Below are positions 48,099 through 57,250 of a stretch of DNA of 64,000 nt, piece by piece. A program made the translations under genes and the position numbers. The notes under the pieces were generated by a model, which had not been told where the DNA came from, did not search any database, and saw nothing but the letters and a program-made list of their open reading frames with translations. Source of the stretch: Enterobacter ludwigii (GTDB lineage: Bacteria; Pseudomonadota; Gammaproteobacteria; Enterobacterales; Enterobacteriaceae); assembly GCA_023023105.1 (NCBI GenBank), contig CP083825.1, positions 67,858 to 131,857 on the forward strand, read 5' to 3'. Within the stretch, counting starts at the first letter, position 1. Each line of letters begins with the position of its first letter.

Positions 48099-48557
48099 AT
48101 GTCTGCATTGACTCCGTGGGACCCCTTCCGGGAACTGGATGAATTGCAAAACCGCCTGGCGACGATGTTCGGACGAATACCTCAGCGACAGGGCGCCCGT
48201 ACCGGCAACGAAGCCATGACCACGGCGGACTGGGCTCCAATGGCGGACATCAGCGAGGATGAGAACGCATTCCTCCTCAAGCTGGATCTGCCGGAGGTCC
48301 CCAAGGATGCCGTGCGCGTCAGCGCGGAAAACGGTGTGCTCACCATCAGCGGCGAGCGCAAACTGGAAAAAGAGGAGCAGGGCAAGAAGTTCCACCGCAT
48401 CGAACGTGCCTATGGCCGCTTTGTGCGCAGCTTTGTCTTGCCTGACAACGTTGATCCGACCAAGGTGACGGCTTCCATGAAAGACGGCGTGCTGGAAGTG
48501 CGGCTTGTCAAGGCCGAGCAAGCCAAACCGAAACAGATTGAAATCTCAGTCAACTAA
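48099..48557 (+). CDS. Small heat-shock protein sHsp20 (island copy 2)
   Basis: 152 aa from the ATG at 48099 (MSALTPWDPFRELDELQNRL) with AAGGAG upstream. Shorter N-terminal arm than copy 1; alpha-crystallin domain (MADISEDENAFLLKLDLPEV, ENGVLTISGERKLEKEEQGK, MKDGVLEVRLVK) and C-terminal IEI motif. A class A type sHsp by its N-terminus. The two copies are clearly distinct and may form mixed oligomers or act on different clients. Confidence 0.93.
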   Translation: MSALTPWDPFRELDELQNRLATMFGRIPQRQGARTGNEAMTTADWAPMADISEDENAFLLKLDLPEVPKDAVRVSAENGVLTISGERKLEKEEQGKKFHRIERAYGRFVRSFVLPDNVDPTKVTASMKDGVLEVRLVKAEQAKPKQIEISVN

Positions 48558-48579
48558 CTTCAATCAAGAGCCCAAGATC

Positions 48580-49494
48580 ATGAATATCAAACAGCCACAA
48601 TACACCTTCTCCGCACTTGCCCTGGCGGTCGTCGTCGGACTGAGCGGACCGGCTCTGGCCCAATCGGCGGCAGGTTCTAGCCCAGGTGCTGCAGCACCCT
48701 CTGCCGCATCCAAGGCGGCACAGCCACAGGTAGATGACAAGGCCGCCCGGGAAGCCGATAAAAAGCGTGCCGAGCTCACTCAAGACGCCATCACGGCGCT
48801 CACCAAGACCCAGGAGGCTTTGACCCTCCTTGATGCAAACAAGACCAAGGAGGCGCTTGCTGCGCTGGAACTGGCCAGCGGAAAGCTGGAACTGGTATTG
48901 GCACGCGACGCCAAACTTGCTTTGGCGCCGGTCGATGTACGCGTCATCACCCACGATATCCACGCCAACGTGGAATCGGTAAAGAAAGCGGTCAAGTTGT
49001 CTCGGGAGTTGTTGGGTGATGGCGAGGTGCAAAAGGCCCGGCCCATCGTTGCCAATCTGGCCAGCGAAATCGTAATCCAAACCGACAACCTTCCGATGGC
49101 AACGTACCCGGCAGCGATCAAGTCGGCCGCACGGCTCATCGACAGCGGCAAGATCGACAACGCCAAAGCGGAACTCGCCCGAGCACTGAACACGCTGGTG
49201 GTGACCTCGGTCGCCTTTCCTCTGCCCGTGCTACGGGCCGAAGCCGCGATGGCAAAAGCTGAAAAGCTGGCCGAGACCGACAGGCGCGATGCCAAGCAGA
49301 ACGAGGAGCTCAGCACCTTGCTGTCGTCCGTGCGCACGGAGATCGAGATGGCGCAGATCCTAGGTTATGGCAAGAAGGCGGACTTCAAACCCATCTTCGA
49401 TCAGGTGAAGTCCATTGAGCAAAAGTCGGCTGGTGGCAAAAGCGGCAAGGGATGGTTCGACGAGTTGAAGACGCGCATCCAAAAGCTGTTTTGA
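48580..49494 (+). CDS. yfdX1: YfdX family protein 1
   Basis: 304 aa from ATG 48580. A signal peptide is clear (FSALALAVVVGLSGPALAQS), then an Ala/Lys-rich helical YfdX domain: LTKTQEALTLLDANKTKEAL, LELVLARDAKLALAPVDVRV, LARALNTLVVTSVAFPLPVL and the FKPIFDQVKSIEQKSAGGKS tail. YfdX proteins are periplasmic and linked to acid, antibiotic and heat stress; chaperone or ligand-binding roles are proposed but not settled. Paralogue of the next gene. Confidence 0.9.
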   Translation: MNIKQPQYTFSALALAVVVGLSGPALAQSAAGSSPGAAAPSAASKAAQPQVDDKAAREADKKRAELTQDAITALTKTQEALTLLDANKTKEALAALELASGKLELVLARDAKLALAPVDVRVITHDIHANVESVKKAVKLSRELLGDGEVQKARPIVANLASEIVIQTDNLPMATYPAAIKSAARLIDSGKIDNAKAELARALNTLVVTSVAFPLPVLRAEAAMAKAEKLAETDRRDAKQNEELSTLLSSVRTEIEMAQILGYGKKADFKPIFDQVKSIEQKSAGGKSGKGWFDELKTRIQKLF

Positions 49495-49596
49495 GGTGAT
49501 GAAGGGGCTGACTGCTCTGTCGGTCAGTCTCGCGATGTTCGCATTGAGCCCCAATAGATTCGCCTATTTTCACTATCTCATACGAGGCATATCACC

Positions 49597-50484
49597 ATGA
49601 ATGAGCAAACACCGAATCCCAATGCGACGAACGAAGGAAAAAACGAACAGGCCGCGGTAAGCAGCCTTCCTGTCAGTCCAGAGTCCAAGCCTGAAGTCGT
49701 CACGGAGGTACAGCCTGAGGTTCAGAAAGAAACGGACTCGCAGGCGGCAGACAAACGTAAACAAGTCCTCGATGAGGCAGTCTCGGCCTTGTCGCTGACC
49801 AAATCAGCGCTGGCCGCACTTGACGGCAAGGACACTGCACGCGCATTGGCAACGCTGGCCGAAGTGACGGGAAAGCTGGAGCTGATCGTCGCGCGCGAAC
49901 CCACGCTCGCCCTGGCCGGCGTTGATGTGCGCACCATCGTGCACGACTTGTTCGCCAACACGGAAACCATTGAGGCGATGACCGACGAGGCGCTGGATGC
50001 CCTCAAACATGGCGAGGTGCAACAGGCTCGCCACGTGCTGGCTTTGCTGGCCAGTGAAATCGTGATCACGGTCACCAACATCCCTTTGGCGTCCTATCCC
50101 GCAGCCGTGAAGGCAGTCGTGCCGCTGATCGATCAGGGCAAGATCGAAGAAGCCAAAGCCGCGCTGCAGTCAGCGCTCAGCACGCTGGTCGAGGAGCGCA
50201 GCGTGCTTCCGCTGCCCGTCCTGCGTGCGAAGCTGCTCCTGAAGCGCGCCGAGCCCCTGGTAGAAGATGGTCAGCGCAGCGAAGCATCCAATGAGCGCCT
50301 GGAGACATTGTTGAACGAAGCCCGGCAGCAGTTGGAAATGGCAGAACTGCTGGGCTATGGAAAAAGGAAGGACTTTGAGCCCCTGTACGCTGAACTCAAG
50401 AAAATCAAGGAAAAGACGGGAGGGGGAGGCTGCGGAAAAGGCTGGCTCGATGAAGTCAAGGCAAAACTGTCCAGGTTGTTCTGA
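49597..50484 (+). CDS. yfdX2: YfdX family protein 2
   Basis: 295 aa, same YfdX domain as the previous gene (LSLTKSALAALDGKDTARAL, LELIVAREPTLALAGVDVRT, LQSALSTLVEERSVLPLPVL, LGYGKRKDFEPLYAELKKIK). Unlike YfdX1 it has no signal peptide; the first ~50 residues are charged and low-complexity (NPNATNEGKNEQAA). The pair would thus act on both sides of the inner membrane. Separated from yfdX1 by a 102-base gap. Confidence 0.9.
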   Translation: MNEQTPNPNATNEGKNEQAAVSSLPVSPESKPEVVTEVQPEVQKETDSQAADKRKQVLDEAVSALSLTKSALAALDGKDTARALATLAEVTGKLELIVAREPTLALAGVDVRTIVHDLFANTETIEAMTDEALDALKHGEVQQARHVLALLASEIVITVTNIPLASYPAAVKAVVPLIDQGKIEEAKAALQSALSTLVEERSVLPLPVLRAKLLLKRAEPLVEDGQRSEASNERLETLLNEARQQLEMAELLGYGKRKDFEPLYAELKKIKEKTGGGGCGKGWLDEVKAKLSRLF

Positions 50485-50492
50485 AACCGCTG

Positions 50493-50519
50493 GAGAGGGG
50501 GCGCATAGCGCCCCCTCTC
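50493..50519 (+). terminator. Strong hairpin between yfdX2 and hdeD
   Basis: GAGAGGGGGCGC-ATA-GCGCCCCCTCTC is a perfect 12-bp GC-rich stem nine bases after the yfdX2 stop, followed only by TTGTCCC. It could terminate or attenuate, separating the chaperone half from the envelope half of the island. Confidence 0.65.
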
Positions 50520-50573
50520 TTGTCCCATGAGTGTTTGATTTTTTATTTTGTATAGATCTTTAGGAGATATTGC

Positions 50574-51185
50574 ATGAACACAGACACCATCGCCAATTCC
50601 AATGCGGATGACCCCACCAAAGCACTGTGTTCGCTGAGCCAAAATTGGTGGCTTTTTGTGCTGCGCGGTGTCTTGGCATTGATTTTTGCAGCCCTCGCGT
50701 TCTGGATGCCACAATCGGCTCTGTTGGCCATGACCATCATGTTCGGCGCATTTTCCTTGGTCAATGGCGCGTTCAACTTGTTTGCAGCGGTGCGCCATAT
50801 CCAGAAAAAAGAGCGCTGGGGCTGGCTGCTGTTCAGCGGCATTGTCGGCATACTTATGGGCGTCGTCGTCCTGGTTGCTCCTTGGGTCGCCACGATAGTC
50901 TTGGCTTCTTTTTTATGGGCTAGCGTGGGCTTCTGGGCGATTTTCACCGGTGTGCTGGAGATATCCGCCGCCGTTCGGCTGCGTCGGGAAATCAAGGGTG
51001 AAATCTGGCTTGCCCTCAGTGGACTGCTCTCGATTATCCTTGGTGCTATCGTCTTGTGGATATTTTTTACCCGTCCGGTCGAGTCATTCGTGGCCGCAGG
51101 CTGGCTGTTGGGTTTCCATGCGGCAGTCTATGGCGTCACGCTTTTGTTCTTGAGTTGGAGTCTTCGCAAAACGCGCCTGGGGTAA
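50574..51185 (+). CDS. hdeD: HdeD-family membrane protein
   Basis: 203 aa with six membrane helices in three pairs (WWLFVLRGVLALIFAALAFW, MTIMFGAFSLVNGAFNLFAA, WGWLLFSGIVGILMGVVVLV and others), matching HdeD (DUF308). HdeD belongs to acid-resistance loci in E. coli, and island copies have been tied to heat and oxidant survival. AGGAG lies upstream of ATG. Confidence 0.9.
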   Translation: MNTDTIANSNADDPTKALCSLSQNWWLFVLRGVLALIFAALAFWMPQSALLAMTIMFGAFSLVNGAFNLFAAVRHIQKKERWGWLLFSGIVGILMGVVVLVAPWVATIVLASFLWASVGFWAIFTGVLEISAAVRLRREIKGEIWLALSGLLSIILGAIVLWIFFTRPVESFVAAGWLLGFHAAVYGVTLLFLSWSLRKTRLG

Positions 51186-51264
51186 GAGCGTGCCAAACCA
51201 AAATCTATGGATATGAGCATCCTCGATTCATGCCTCCATAGAAATGACATCGAAGGAGTCATAC

Positions 51265-52410
51265 ATGCAGATACAATATAGCTATCGAGCTATCGACAAA
51301 GAGTTTCATGAACCTTGGCAGAGAGCTTTGGGAAATGTGATCGAGCACGCCCTCAAGCCATTGCTCGACAAACACACTAAAGATTCAGCGCGACTTCAAA
51401 TCGTCCTTGATCGCGACAAGATCAAGCGGCAATTTTTGGCCAGTGGCTATATGCACCTGCCCGGCAAAAAGATTGTCAGCGTTACTGCATCACATGACGA
51501 GCTGACGCCCCTCGCGCAGATGCTCGCACAGTCGTTGTTCCGTCAGGCCAAGAAGCATTTTGACCGACTGCATGCTCAGGATCAAATCAAGCGCAAAGCA
51601 CGACGCGAGCGCTTGCGCGAGCTCAAGGTGCGGATTGCCGCAAAACCCGCATCAGCCGCCCATGAGGCCGAGGTGACCCGAATGCCTCTACTGTCGAAAC
51701 TTGAGGCTGTCGCAAGGCGTGAGCTGGCTTATCTGCGGGCTGTCGGCGATTTACCGCGCGATTATCCGACGCTGCGCGACGTGGTGGATGAAGCGATTGT
51801 CCGAGCTAAGGTGGAATGGCAATCCGTGCCGGGGGAAAAAGAGGCTTACACCGGTCTTTTGAAGCATCTGTTCGCCGTCCTGGATAACGAAGTGGCAAGC
51901 AGCCGGCAATTTGGCGAATTCGTTTCTCTGGACGCGCCGGTCGAACCGGATGCCCAAGACGTGGCCGAGGCCATGGTGGAAGAGGAAATCTTCGAATTTT
52001 ATCAGCACGATGACACACTCAAGCTGGCCGATATTTTCGCTGGCAGTCAGCATCCCGATGTCGCAACGATCGCGGAACAGGAGGAGCTGATTGATCGGTC
52101 GAGCGAGTTCGCTTTTGCATTTGACCTGCTGAAGGACATGCCGCGTTTGTGGCGGCGCATTTTTCTGCTTATCCGTGTGGACGGGCTGAATGCCAGCAGC
52201 GTCTCTGAAATCCTGCTGATTCCTAGTAAGGAAGATGCTGTCCGAAGGTGGCTCATGCAGGCCGAAGCATTCATCGCTGCTCATCTGGAAGAGGCCGGAG
52301 TAAGCAAAAACGGGAACGATTGGCTCCAAGGCGTTGATTGGTCGGCATTGTCTGTGACCCGAAGCGAGGCAGCCTCACTGTGGTCCAAGGAGGCGAACCA
52401 TGAAGAATGA
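51265..52410 (+). CDS. Orf11 of the stress island: HPF-like domain plus sigma-region-4-like tail
   Basis: 381 aa from the ATG at 51265 (MQIQYSYRAIDKEFHEPWQR), 7 bases after GGAG; an upstream ATG adds seven residues. Residues ~1-115 resemble a ribosome-hibernation factor (HPF/RaiA): TKDSARLQIVLDRDKIKRQF and LAQSLFRQAKKHFDRLHAQD. The C-terminal ~120 residues (FDLLKDMPRLWRRIFLLIRV, LNASSVSEILLIPSKEDAVR) look like a sigma70 region-4 helix-turn-helix. Usually annotated only as hypothetical. Overlaps the thioredoxin gene by 11 bases. Domain calls are my reading, without profile scores. Confidence 0.75.
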   Translation: MQIQYSYRAIDKEFHEPWQRALGNVIEHALKPLLDKHTKDSARLQIVLDRDKIKRQFLASGYMHLPGKKIVSVTASHDELTPLAQMLAQSLFRQAKKHFDRLHAQDQIKRKARRERLRELKVRIAAKPASAAHEAEVTRMPLLSKLEAVARRELAYLRAVGDLPRDYPTLRDVVDEAIVRAKVEWQSVPGEKEAYTGLLKHLFAVLDNEVASSRQFGEFVSLDAPVEPDAQDVAEAMVEEEIFEFYQHDDTLKLADIFAGSQHPDVATIAEQEELIDRSSEFAFAFDLLKDMPRLWRRIFLLIRVDGLNASSVSEILLIPSKEDAVRRWLMQAEAFIAAHLEEAGVSKNGNDWLQGVDWSALSVTRSEAASLWSKEANHEE

Positions 52411-52840
52411 TCTTCACCTCGTCTGCCCGCATTGCCAGTCCATCAACCGCGTACCGACTGCGAAGCTATCGGAACATCCCAACTGTGGCCGCTGCCAGCA
52501 GCCCTTGTTCACGGGCGAGCCCATCGAGTCGACCACGGCGACGTTCTCGCGCCACGTGGAGCGCAGCGATCTGCCGCTGCTGGTCGATTTCTGGGCGCCA
52601 TGGTGCGGGCCGTGCAAGATGATGGCGCCACAGTTCCAGCAATCGGCGCACCAGCTCGAACCGAGGAACCGGCTGGCGAAGGTGAATACCGAGGCTGAGC
52701 CCCACCTGGCCGCGCAGTTCGGTATCCGCAGCATCCCGACGCTCGCCCTGTTCCAGGGTGGGCGGGAGATCGCCCGTCAGGCCGGCGTGATGGGCGCGCA
52801 GGACATCGTGCGCTGGACGTCGACGCAAGTGGGACGCTGA
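52400..52840 (+). CDS. trx: Thioredoxin (TrxC/Trx2 type)
   Basis: 146 aa. An N-terminal zinc-binding segment (VCPHCQSINR, NCGRCQQPLF) is followed by a thioredoxin fold with WAPWCGPCKMMAP and the cis-Pro loop IRSIPTLALF. This two-part layout is that of TrxC, an oxidant-inducible cytoplasmic reductase whose zinc is redox-sensitive. Overlaps orf11; three bases before kefB. Confidence 0.94.
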   Translation: MKNDLHLVCPHCQSINRVPTAKLSEHPNCGRCQQPLFTGEPIESTTATFSRHVERSDLPLLVDFWAPWCGPCKMMAPQFQQSAHQLEPRNRLAKVNTEAEPHLAAQFGIRSIPTLALFQGGREIARQAGVMGAQDIVRWTSTQVGR

Positions 52841-52843
52841 CCG

Positions 52844-54553
52844 ATGCAGGGCTTGCTCGGCACTACGCTAATCCTGCTGGCGGCTTGCAGCCTAGCGGCG
52901 ATGGCGACGGCGGCGTTCAGAGTGCCCGCCTTGCTGGGGTATCTCTCTGTCGGCGTTGTACTGGGCCCCTCAGTCATCGGCGTGATCGCGCCGGGGGAGA
53001 CGCTGAGCTTTCTGTCCGAGCTGGGCGTGGCGCTGCTGTTGTCCATGGTCGGACTGGAATTCTCCCTCGGAGACTTCTGGCTCGCCCGCAGGACGGTGCT
53101 GATGGCGGGCGCTCTGCAGATGATCGCCGTGGCCCCGCCGCTGATCCTGCTATTGATGTGGCTGGGGCAGCCCGGCCAGAGCGCCGCGCTGCTCGGCACT
53201 GCGGCGGCCATGTCGTCCACGGCGCTGGTCAGCCGACAACTGGCCGACCAAGGCGAGCTCACCACCCGCCACGGACGCAGTGCCATCGCCGTGCTGGTCT
53301 TTCAGGACCTGGCCAGCGTGCCCCTGCTGGCCTTGCTGGCGATCTGGGCGCGCGGCGAGTCGCCGAAGATCGAGCATGTGCTGCTCGAAGTATTCGGTGT
53401 GCTGCTGCTGTTCGCGGCAGCGGCCCTCGTCTCGCGCCGTCTGTTGCATGGCCTGCTGGGCTGGGTGGCGCGGCGGGGCCACGAGGAATCGTTCGTGCTC
53501 GTCTCCTTGTGCGTGGTGGTGGCTGCCGCCGCTGCTGCGCACGCGGTCGGCGTATCCGCCGCCCTGGGGGCCTTCCTCGCCGGGATGGTGCTGGGCGAGA
53601 GCGACTTCCGGCACCACATGGAAAGCCACCTCAGGCCGTTTCGCGATGTGTTGTCGGGCGTGTTCTTCGTGACCATCGGCCTGCAACTGGACGCAGCACA
53701 GATTCTTTCGGCACCGCTGGCGGTGCTGGCGTGGCTGGTGGTGCTGGTACCGGTCAAGATCCTGCTCAATACGCTGGCCTTGCGGGCGACGCGCCTGTCC
53801 GCCCTCGATGCCTGGCGCACGGGCATAGCGTTGGGGCACGGCGGCGAGTTCGCCCTGCTGTTGTTGGGCACGGTCTTGCAGCAGCATCTGATCCCCGCGA
53901 CCGTCGTCCAACCCATGCTGGTCGCGCTGGTGCTCAGCATGGCCCTGGCACCGCTACTGATCCGCCATCACGATGTACTTGCCCGGTTCTTGAGCCGCAC
54001 CGGCGGCGTCATTCAGCCACCCCAGGCTGAAGAAGTCGAGATCGCCGCGCAGACGACGCGATATCGAGACCATGTCATCGTTTGCGGCGCGGGCGAGCTT
54101 GGCCTGACAGTCAGCGAGATTCTTCGCCACGCCGGCGTGGCGCATCTGCTGCTGGAGGCGGACGCGCAGAAGGTAGAGGCCGCGCGTGCCGCCGGCGCGC
54201 CGGTGTTCCATGGCGATGCCAGTCGGCCCGATACCTTGCTGGCTGCCGGCTTGACGCATGCGCACTTGGTGGTGCTAACGTTCGCCCATGCCCAGCAAGC
54301 GTTGCGCATCGCCCAGGCGATTGCCGAGCGCCGTCCGGCGCTGACCTTGTGGGTGTCATGCAGAAGTACGACCGCGGCCGATGCATTTCGCGCCATGCCT
54401 AACGTGCGCGTGTATCAGCAATCCTTTGCCGCAGCTATTGGGCTGGCGGAACAGGTGATGTCGACGCTTGGCATGTCGACCGAGTTGATTGAAGGACACA
54501 TCAGCGCAATGCGCCGCCGTCTCGACAGCAGCCGTTTTCCAGGGAGTTCATAG
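52844..54553 (+). CDS. kefB: KefB-like CPA2 cation/proton antiporter with TrkA-N domain
   Basis: 569 aa. About 12-13 helices (from GTTLILLAACSLAAMATAAF) form the CPA2 exchanger, including AVLVFQDLASVPLLALL and GVSAALGAFLAGMVLGES. A C-terminal Rossmann/TrkA-N domain starts near residue 407 (HVIVCGAGELGLTVSEILRH). Members exchange K+ or Na+ for H+; potassium efflux acidifies the cytosol and protects from electrophiles and oxidants. Context (thioredoxin, HdeD) suits stress pH control. Two bases before psiE. Confidence 0.93.
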   Translation: MQGLLGTTLILLAACSLAAMATAAFRVPALLGYLSVGVVLGPSVIGVIAPGETLSFLSELGVALLLSMVGLEFSLGDFWLARRTVLMAGALQMIAVAPPLILLLMWLGQPGQSAALLGTAAAMSSTALVSRQLADQGELTTRHGRSAIAVLVFQDLASVPLLALLAIWARGESPKIEHVLLEVFGVLLLFAAAALVSRRLLHGLLGWVARRGHEESFVLVSLCVVVAAAAAAHAVGVSAALGAFLAGMVLGESDFRHHMESHLRPFRDVLSGVFFVTIGLQLDAAQILSAPLAVLAWLVVLVPVKILLNTLALRATRLSALDAWRTGIALGHGGEFALLLLGTVLQQHLIPATVVQPMLVALVLSMALAPLLIRHHDVLARFLSRTGGVIQPPQAEEVEIAAQTTRYRDHVIVCGAGELGLTVSEILRHAGVAHLLLEADAQKVEAARAAGAPVFHGDASRPDTLLAAGLTHAHLVVLTFAHAQQALRIAQAIAERRPALTLWVSCRSTTAADAFRAMPNVRVYQQSFAAAIGLAEQVMSTLGMSTELIEGHISAMRRRLDSSRFPGSS

Positions 54554-54555
54554 TC

Positions 54556-55053
54556 ATGAAATCAAAACGCCTTAACCCATTTCAGGTCTTGCGTGACCAA
54601 TTGGCCATCATGAGTTTTTACGAGCGCTTCGAGCAGGTCGTCGCGCTCGTGCTGTCGGCGGTGATCGCCGTCATCATCGTGGTGTCGCTGTTCCAGCTCA
54701 TCTCCATCGTCTTCACGCTGCTGGTTCTCGATGCCTTCAATCCCCTGGACCACAAGGTATTCCAGAGCGTGTTCGGCATGATCATGACGCTCTTGATCGC
54801 GATGGAGTTCAAGCATTCCATCGTGCGCGTGGCGCTGCGTCGGGACAGCATCATCCAGGTCAAGACGGTGGTCCTGATCGCGGTGATCGCACTCTCCCGC
54901 AAGTTCGTGATCCTCGACTCCGACGCGAGTCCCGCAAAGATAGCCGCGCTGGCAGGCGCCACGCTGGCTCTGGGTGCGACCTACTGGCTGCTGCGCAAGC
55001 GCGGCGACCGCGCCGCCGAGACCTCTGAGCATGACCCGTCATCATCCGAGTGA
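54556..55053 (+). CDS. psiE: PsiE-family membrane protein
   Basis: 165 aa with four helices (VVALVLSAVIAVIIVVSLFQ, SIVFTLLVLDAF, MIMTLLIAMEFKHSIV, VLIAVIALSRKFVIL), matching the phosphate-starvation-inducible PsiE family. Function unknown; a regular member of the island. Its 3' end overlaps the M48 gene by 23 bases. Confidence 0.9.
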   Translation: MKSKRLNPFQVLRDQLAIMSFYERFEQVVALVLSAVIAVIIVVSLFQLISIVFTLLVLDAFNPLDHKVFQSVFGMIMTLLIAMEFKHSIVRVALRRDSIIQVKTVVLIAVIALSRKFVILDSDASPAKIAALAGATLALGATYWLLRKRGDRAAETSEHDPSSSE

Positions 55054-55996
55054 TCCGCGCCCTGCGCTCTTGCAACACCGCTGGCTCAACCGCCTGCAGA
55101 CCGGGCTGTTGGTCCTGACCCTGGTCGGGATCGCAGCCGCAGCAGGGAGACTGCCATTTGGGGAAGGCTGCCTGTGGCTCGCGCTGTTTGCCGTTGCAGG
55201 TGCGTTGCTGCTGGAACCGGTAGCCGCGTCGGCGCTGAGCTTGCGCCTGTACCGCGTACGGGCCTTGCACCCGCAACAAGCCCACGAGATGTGGGCCCTG
55301 TTGCGCGAGCTGTCCGCCCGTGCCGGTTTGCCCGCCACGCCGGTGCCGCACTATGTGCCCAGTGCCGTCGTCAACGCCTTCGCCACCGGATCGAAGCAGG
55401 AGGCATCGATCGCCCTCACCGATGGCCTGCTGCGCAGCCTGAGCCCACGCGAGCTGGCGGGTGTGCTCGTGCACGAGGTCGCGCACATCGCTAATGAGGA
55501 TCTGCGTGTCATGGGGCTGGCGGATTCCAACAGTCGCCTCACGAGCCTACTGGCCCTGATGGGGCAGATCGCGATCCTGCTCAGCCTGCCCGCGCAGCTG
55601 GTTGGCGCGGCGGAGGTCTATTGGCCTGGTCTATTGTTACTGGCCGCATCGCCCCAGCTGGCCCTGCTCGCACAGCTCGGCTTGTCTCGCGTGCGTGAGT
55701 TCGACGCTGACCGCCTTGCGGCGGAACTGACTGGCGACCCGCAGGGGCTGGCGTCCGCGCTGGCGAAAATCGAGCGGGTCAGCCGCTCCTGGCGTGCCTG
55801 GCTATGGCCGGGATGGGGCAATCCCGAGCCCTCCTGCTTGCGCACGCGTCCGGCAACGCAAGAGCGCATCGCACGCCTGCTGACGTTGGCGCCTGGTCCA
55901 GCATCAGCGTTGCCACTCCGCGCGCCCCATTTTTTGCCGGAATCCGCTTTGGCGACGCGCCCACCGCGCTGGCGCCTGAGCGGGCTGTGGCGCTGA
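55031..55996 (+). CDS. M48-family membrane zinc protease (HtpX-like)
   Basis: 321 aa from the ATG at 55031 (MTRHHPSDPRPALLQHRWLN), inside the psiE 3' end. Two N-terminal helices, then the zinc site ELAGVLVHEVAHIANED (HExxH) and third ligand in RVREFDADRLAAEL, with further hydrophobic segments between. HtpX-type proteases remove misfolded inner-membrane proteins after heat, complementing FtsH, which is broken here. 24 bases before degP. Confidence 0.9.
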   Translation: MTRHHPSDPRPALLQHRWLNRLQTGLLVLTLVGIAAAAGRLPFGEGCLWLALFAVAGALLLEPVAASALSLRLYRVRALHPQQAHEMWALLRELSARAGLPATPVPHYVPSAVVNAFATGSKQEASIALTDGLLRSLSPRELAGVLVHEVAHIANEDLRVMGLADSNSRLTSLLALMGQIAILLSLPAQLVGAAEVYWPGLLLLAASPQLALLAQLGLSRVREFDADRLAAELTGDPQGLASALAKIERVSRSWRAWLWPGWGNPEPSCLRTRPATQERIARLLTLAPGPASALPLRAPHFLPESALATRPPRWRLSGLWR

Positions 55997-56020
55997 TTGC
56001 CCATCAACAGGAGACGTCTC

Positions 56021-57172
56021 ATGGCCTATCTCGACCCGTACCAACGCCCCGCGCCGGACCGCTTCGTCCGGCGCGGGCTCTTCATCACCGCCTGCATTGC
56101 CGCGCTCATGCTGCTGTGGCAGTTTCTGCCCGCCATCGAGGCATGGTTCAGTCCGCGCGAGGCAGCAGAACGCACCGTGATGGCGCGTGGCGATCTGGCG
56201 GCGGACGAGAAAACCACCATCGAACTGTTCGAAAAATCGCGCGCCTCGGTGGTCTACATCACCACCGCGCAATTAGTACGCGATGTCTGGACGCGCAACG
56301 TGTTCTCCGTGCCGCGCGGCACTGGCTCGGGCTTCATCTGGGACGACGCCGGCCACGTCGTCACCAACTTCCACGTCATCCAGGGCGCGTCCGAAGCCAC
56401 CGTCAAACTGGCCGACGGCCGCGACTACCAGGCCGCGCTGGTGGGGACGAGCCCCGCGCACGACATCGCCGTGCTCAAGATCGGCGTCGGTTTCAAGCGC
56501 CCGCCGGCCGTGCCGGTCGGCACCAGTGCCGACCTCAAGGTGGGTCAGAAGGTGTTCGCTATCGGCAACCCCTTCGGCCTGGACTGGACGCTCACCACTG
56601 GTATCGTCTCCGCGCTCGACCGCTCGTTGCCGGGAGAAGCGGGCGGCCCGGCCATCGATCACCTGATCCAGACCGACGCCGCCATCAACCCCGGCAATTC
56701 CGGTGGCCCGCTGCTCGATTCGGCTGGGCGGCTGATCGGAATCAATACCGCCATCTACAGTCCGTCTGGCGCCTCGGCCGGCATAGGCTTTGCGGTGCCG
56801 GTCGATACCGTCATGCGCGTGGTGCCGCAACTCATAAAGACCGGCAAGTACATCCGTCCGGCGCTGGGCATCGAGGTGGATGAGCAGCTCAACGCGCGTC
56901 TGCAGGCGCTGACCGGCAGTAAGGGCGTATTCGTATTGCGCGTGACGCCGGGCTCGGCGGCGCACAGGGCCGGGCTCGTCGGCGTCGAGGTCACCGCAGG
57001 CGGCATCGTGCCCGGCGATCGCGTTATCAGCATCGACGGTATCGCCGTTGACGACGTCACCACATTACAGGCCCGGCTAGACGACAAGAACGTTGGAGAT
57101 GTTGTGGTCTTGTTAGTGGAGCGGGCCGGCAAGACTCGCGAGATGCTTGTGGAACTACAACCGGGAGTTTGA
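56021..57172 (+). CDS. degP: DegP/DegS-like trypsin-fold protease with one PDZ domain
   Basis: 383 aa from the ATG at 56021 (MAYLDPYQRPAPDRFVRRGL) behind AGGAG. An N-terminal uncleaved helix (FITACIAALMLLWQFLPAIE) anchors it. Catalytic His in NFHVI, Asp in HDIAVLKI and Ser in NPGNSGGPLLD are all present; one PDZ domain spans ~285-375 (PGSAAHRAGLVGVEVTAGGI, VPGDRVISIDG). One PDZ and a membrane anchor make it closer to DegS/HhoB in layout than to two-PDZ DegP. Last gene of the island. Confidence 0.92.
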   Translation: MAYLDPYQRPAPDRFVRRGLFITACIAALMLLWQFLPAIEAWFSPREAAERTVMARGDLAADEKTTIELFEKSRASVVYITTAQLVRDVWTRNVFSVPRGTGSGFIWDDAGHVVTNFHVIQGASEATVKLADGRDYQAALVGTSPAHDIAVLKIGVGFKRPPAVPVGTSADLKVGQKVFAIGNPFGLDWTLTTGIVSALDRSLPGEAGGPAIDHLIQTDAAINPGNSGGPLLDSAGRLIGINTAIYSPSGASAGIGFAVPVDTVMRVVPQLIKTGKYIRPALGIEVDEQLNARLQALTGSKGVFVLRVTPGSAAHRAGLVGVEVTAGGIVPGDRVISIDGIAVDDVTTLQARLDDKNVGDVVVLLVERAGKTREMLVELQPGV

Positions 57173-57250
57173 TGGAAAGTGGGTCATGGATCTGCACAGC
57201 GAAGCAGCCAAGTGACTTCAGCCTTGCGCCGAACTACGAGCCCTAGCTAG

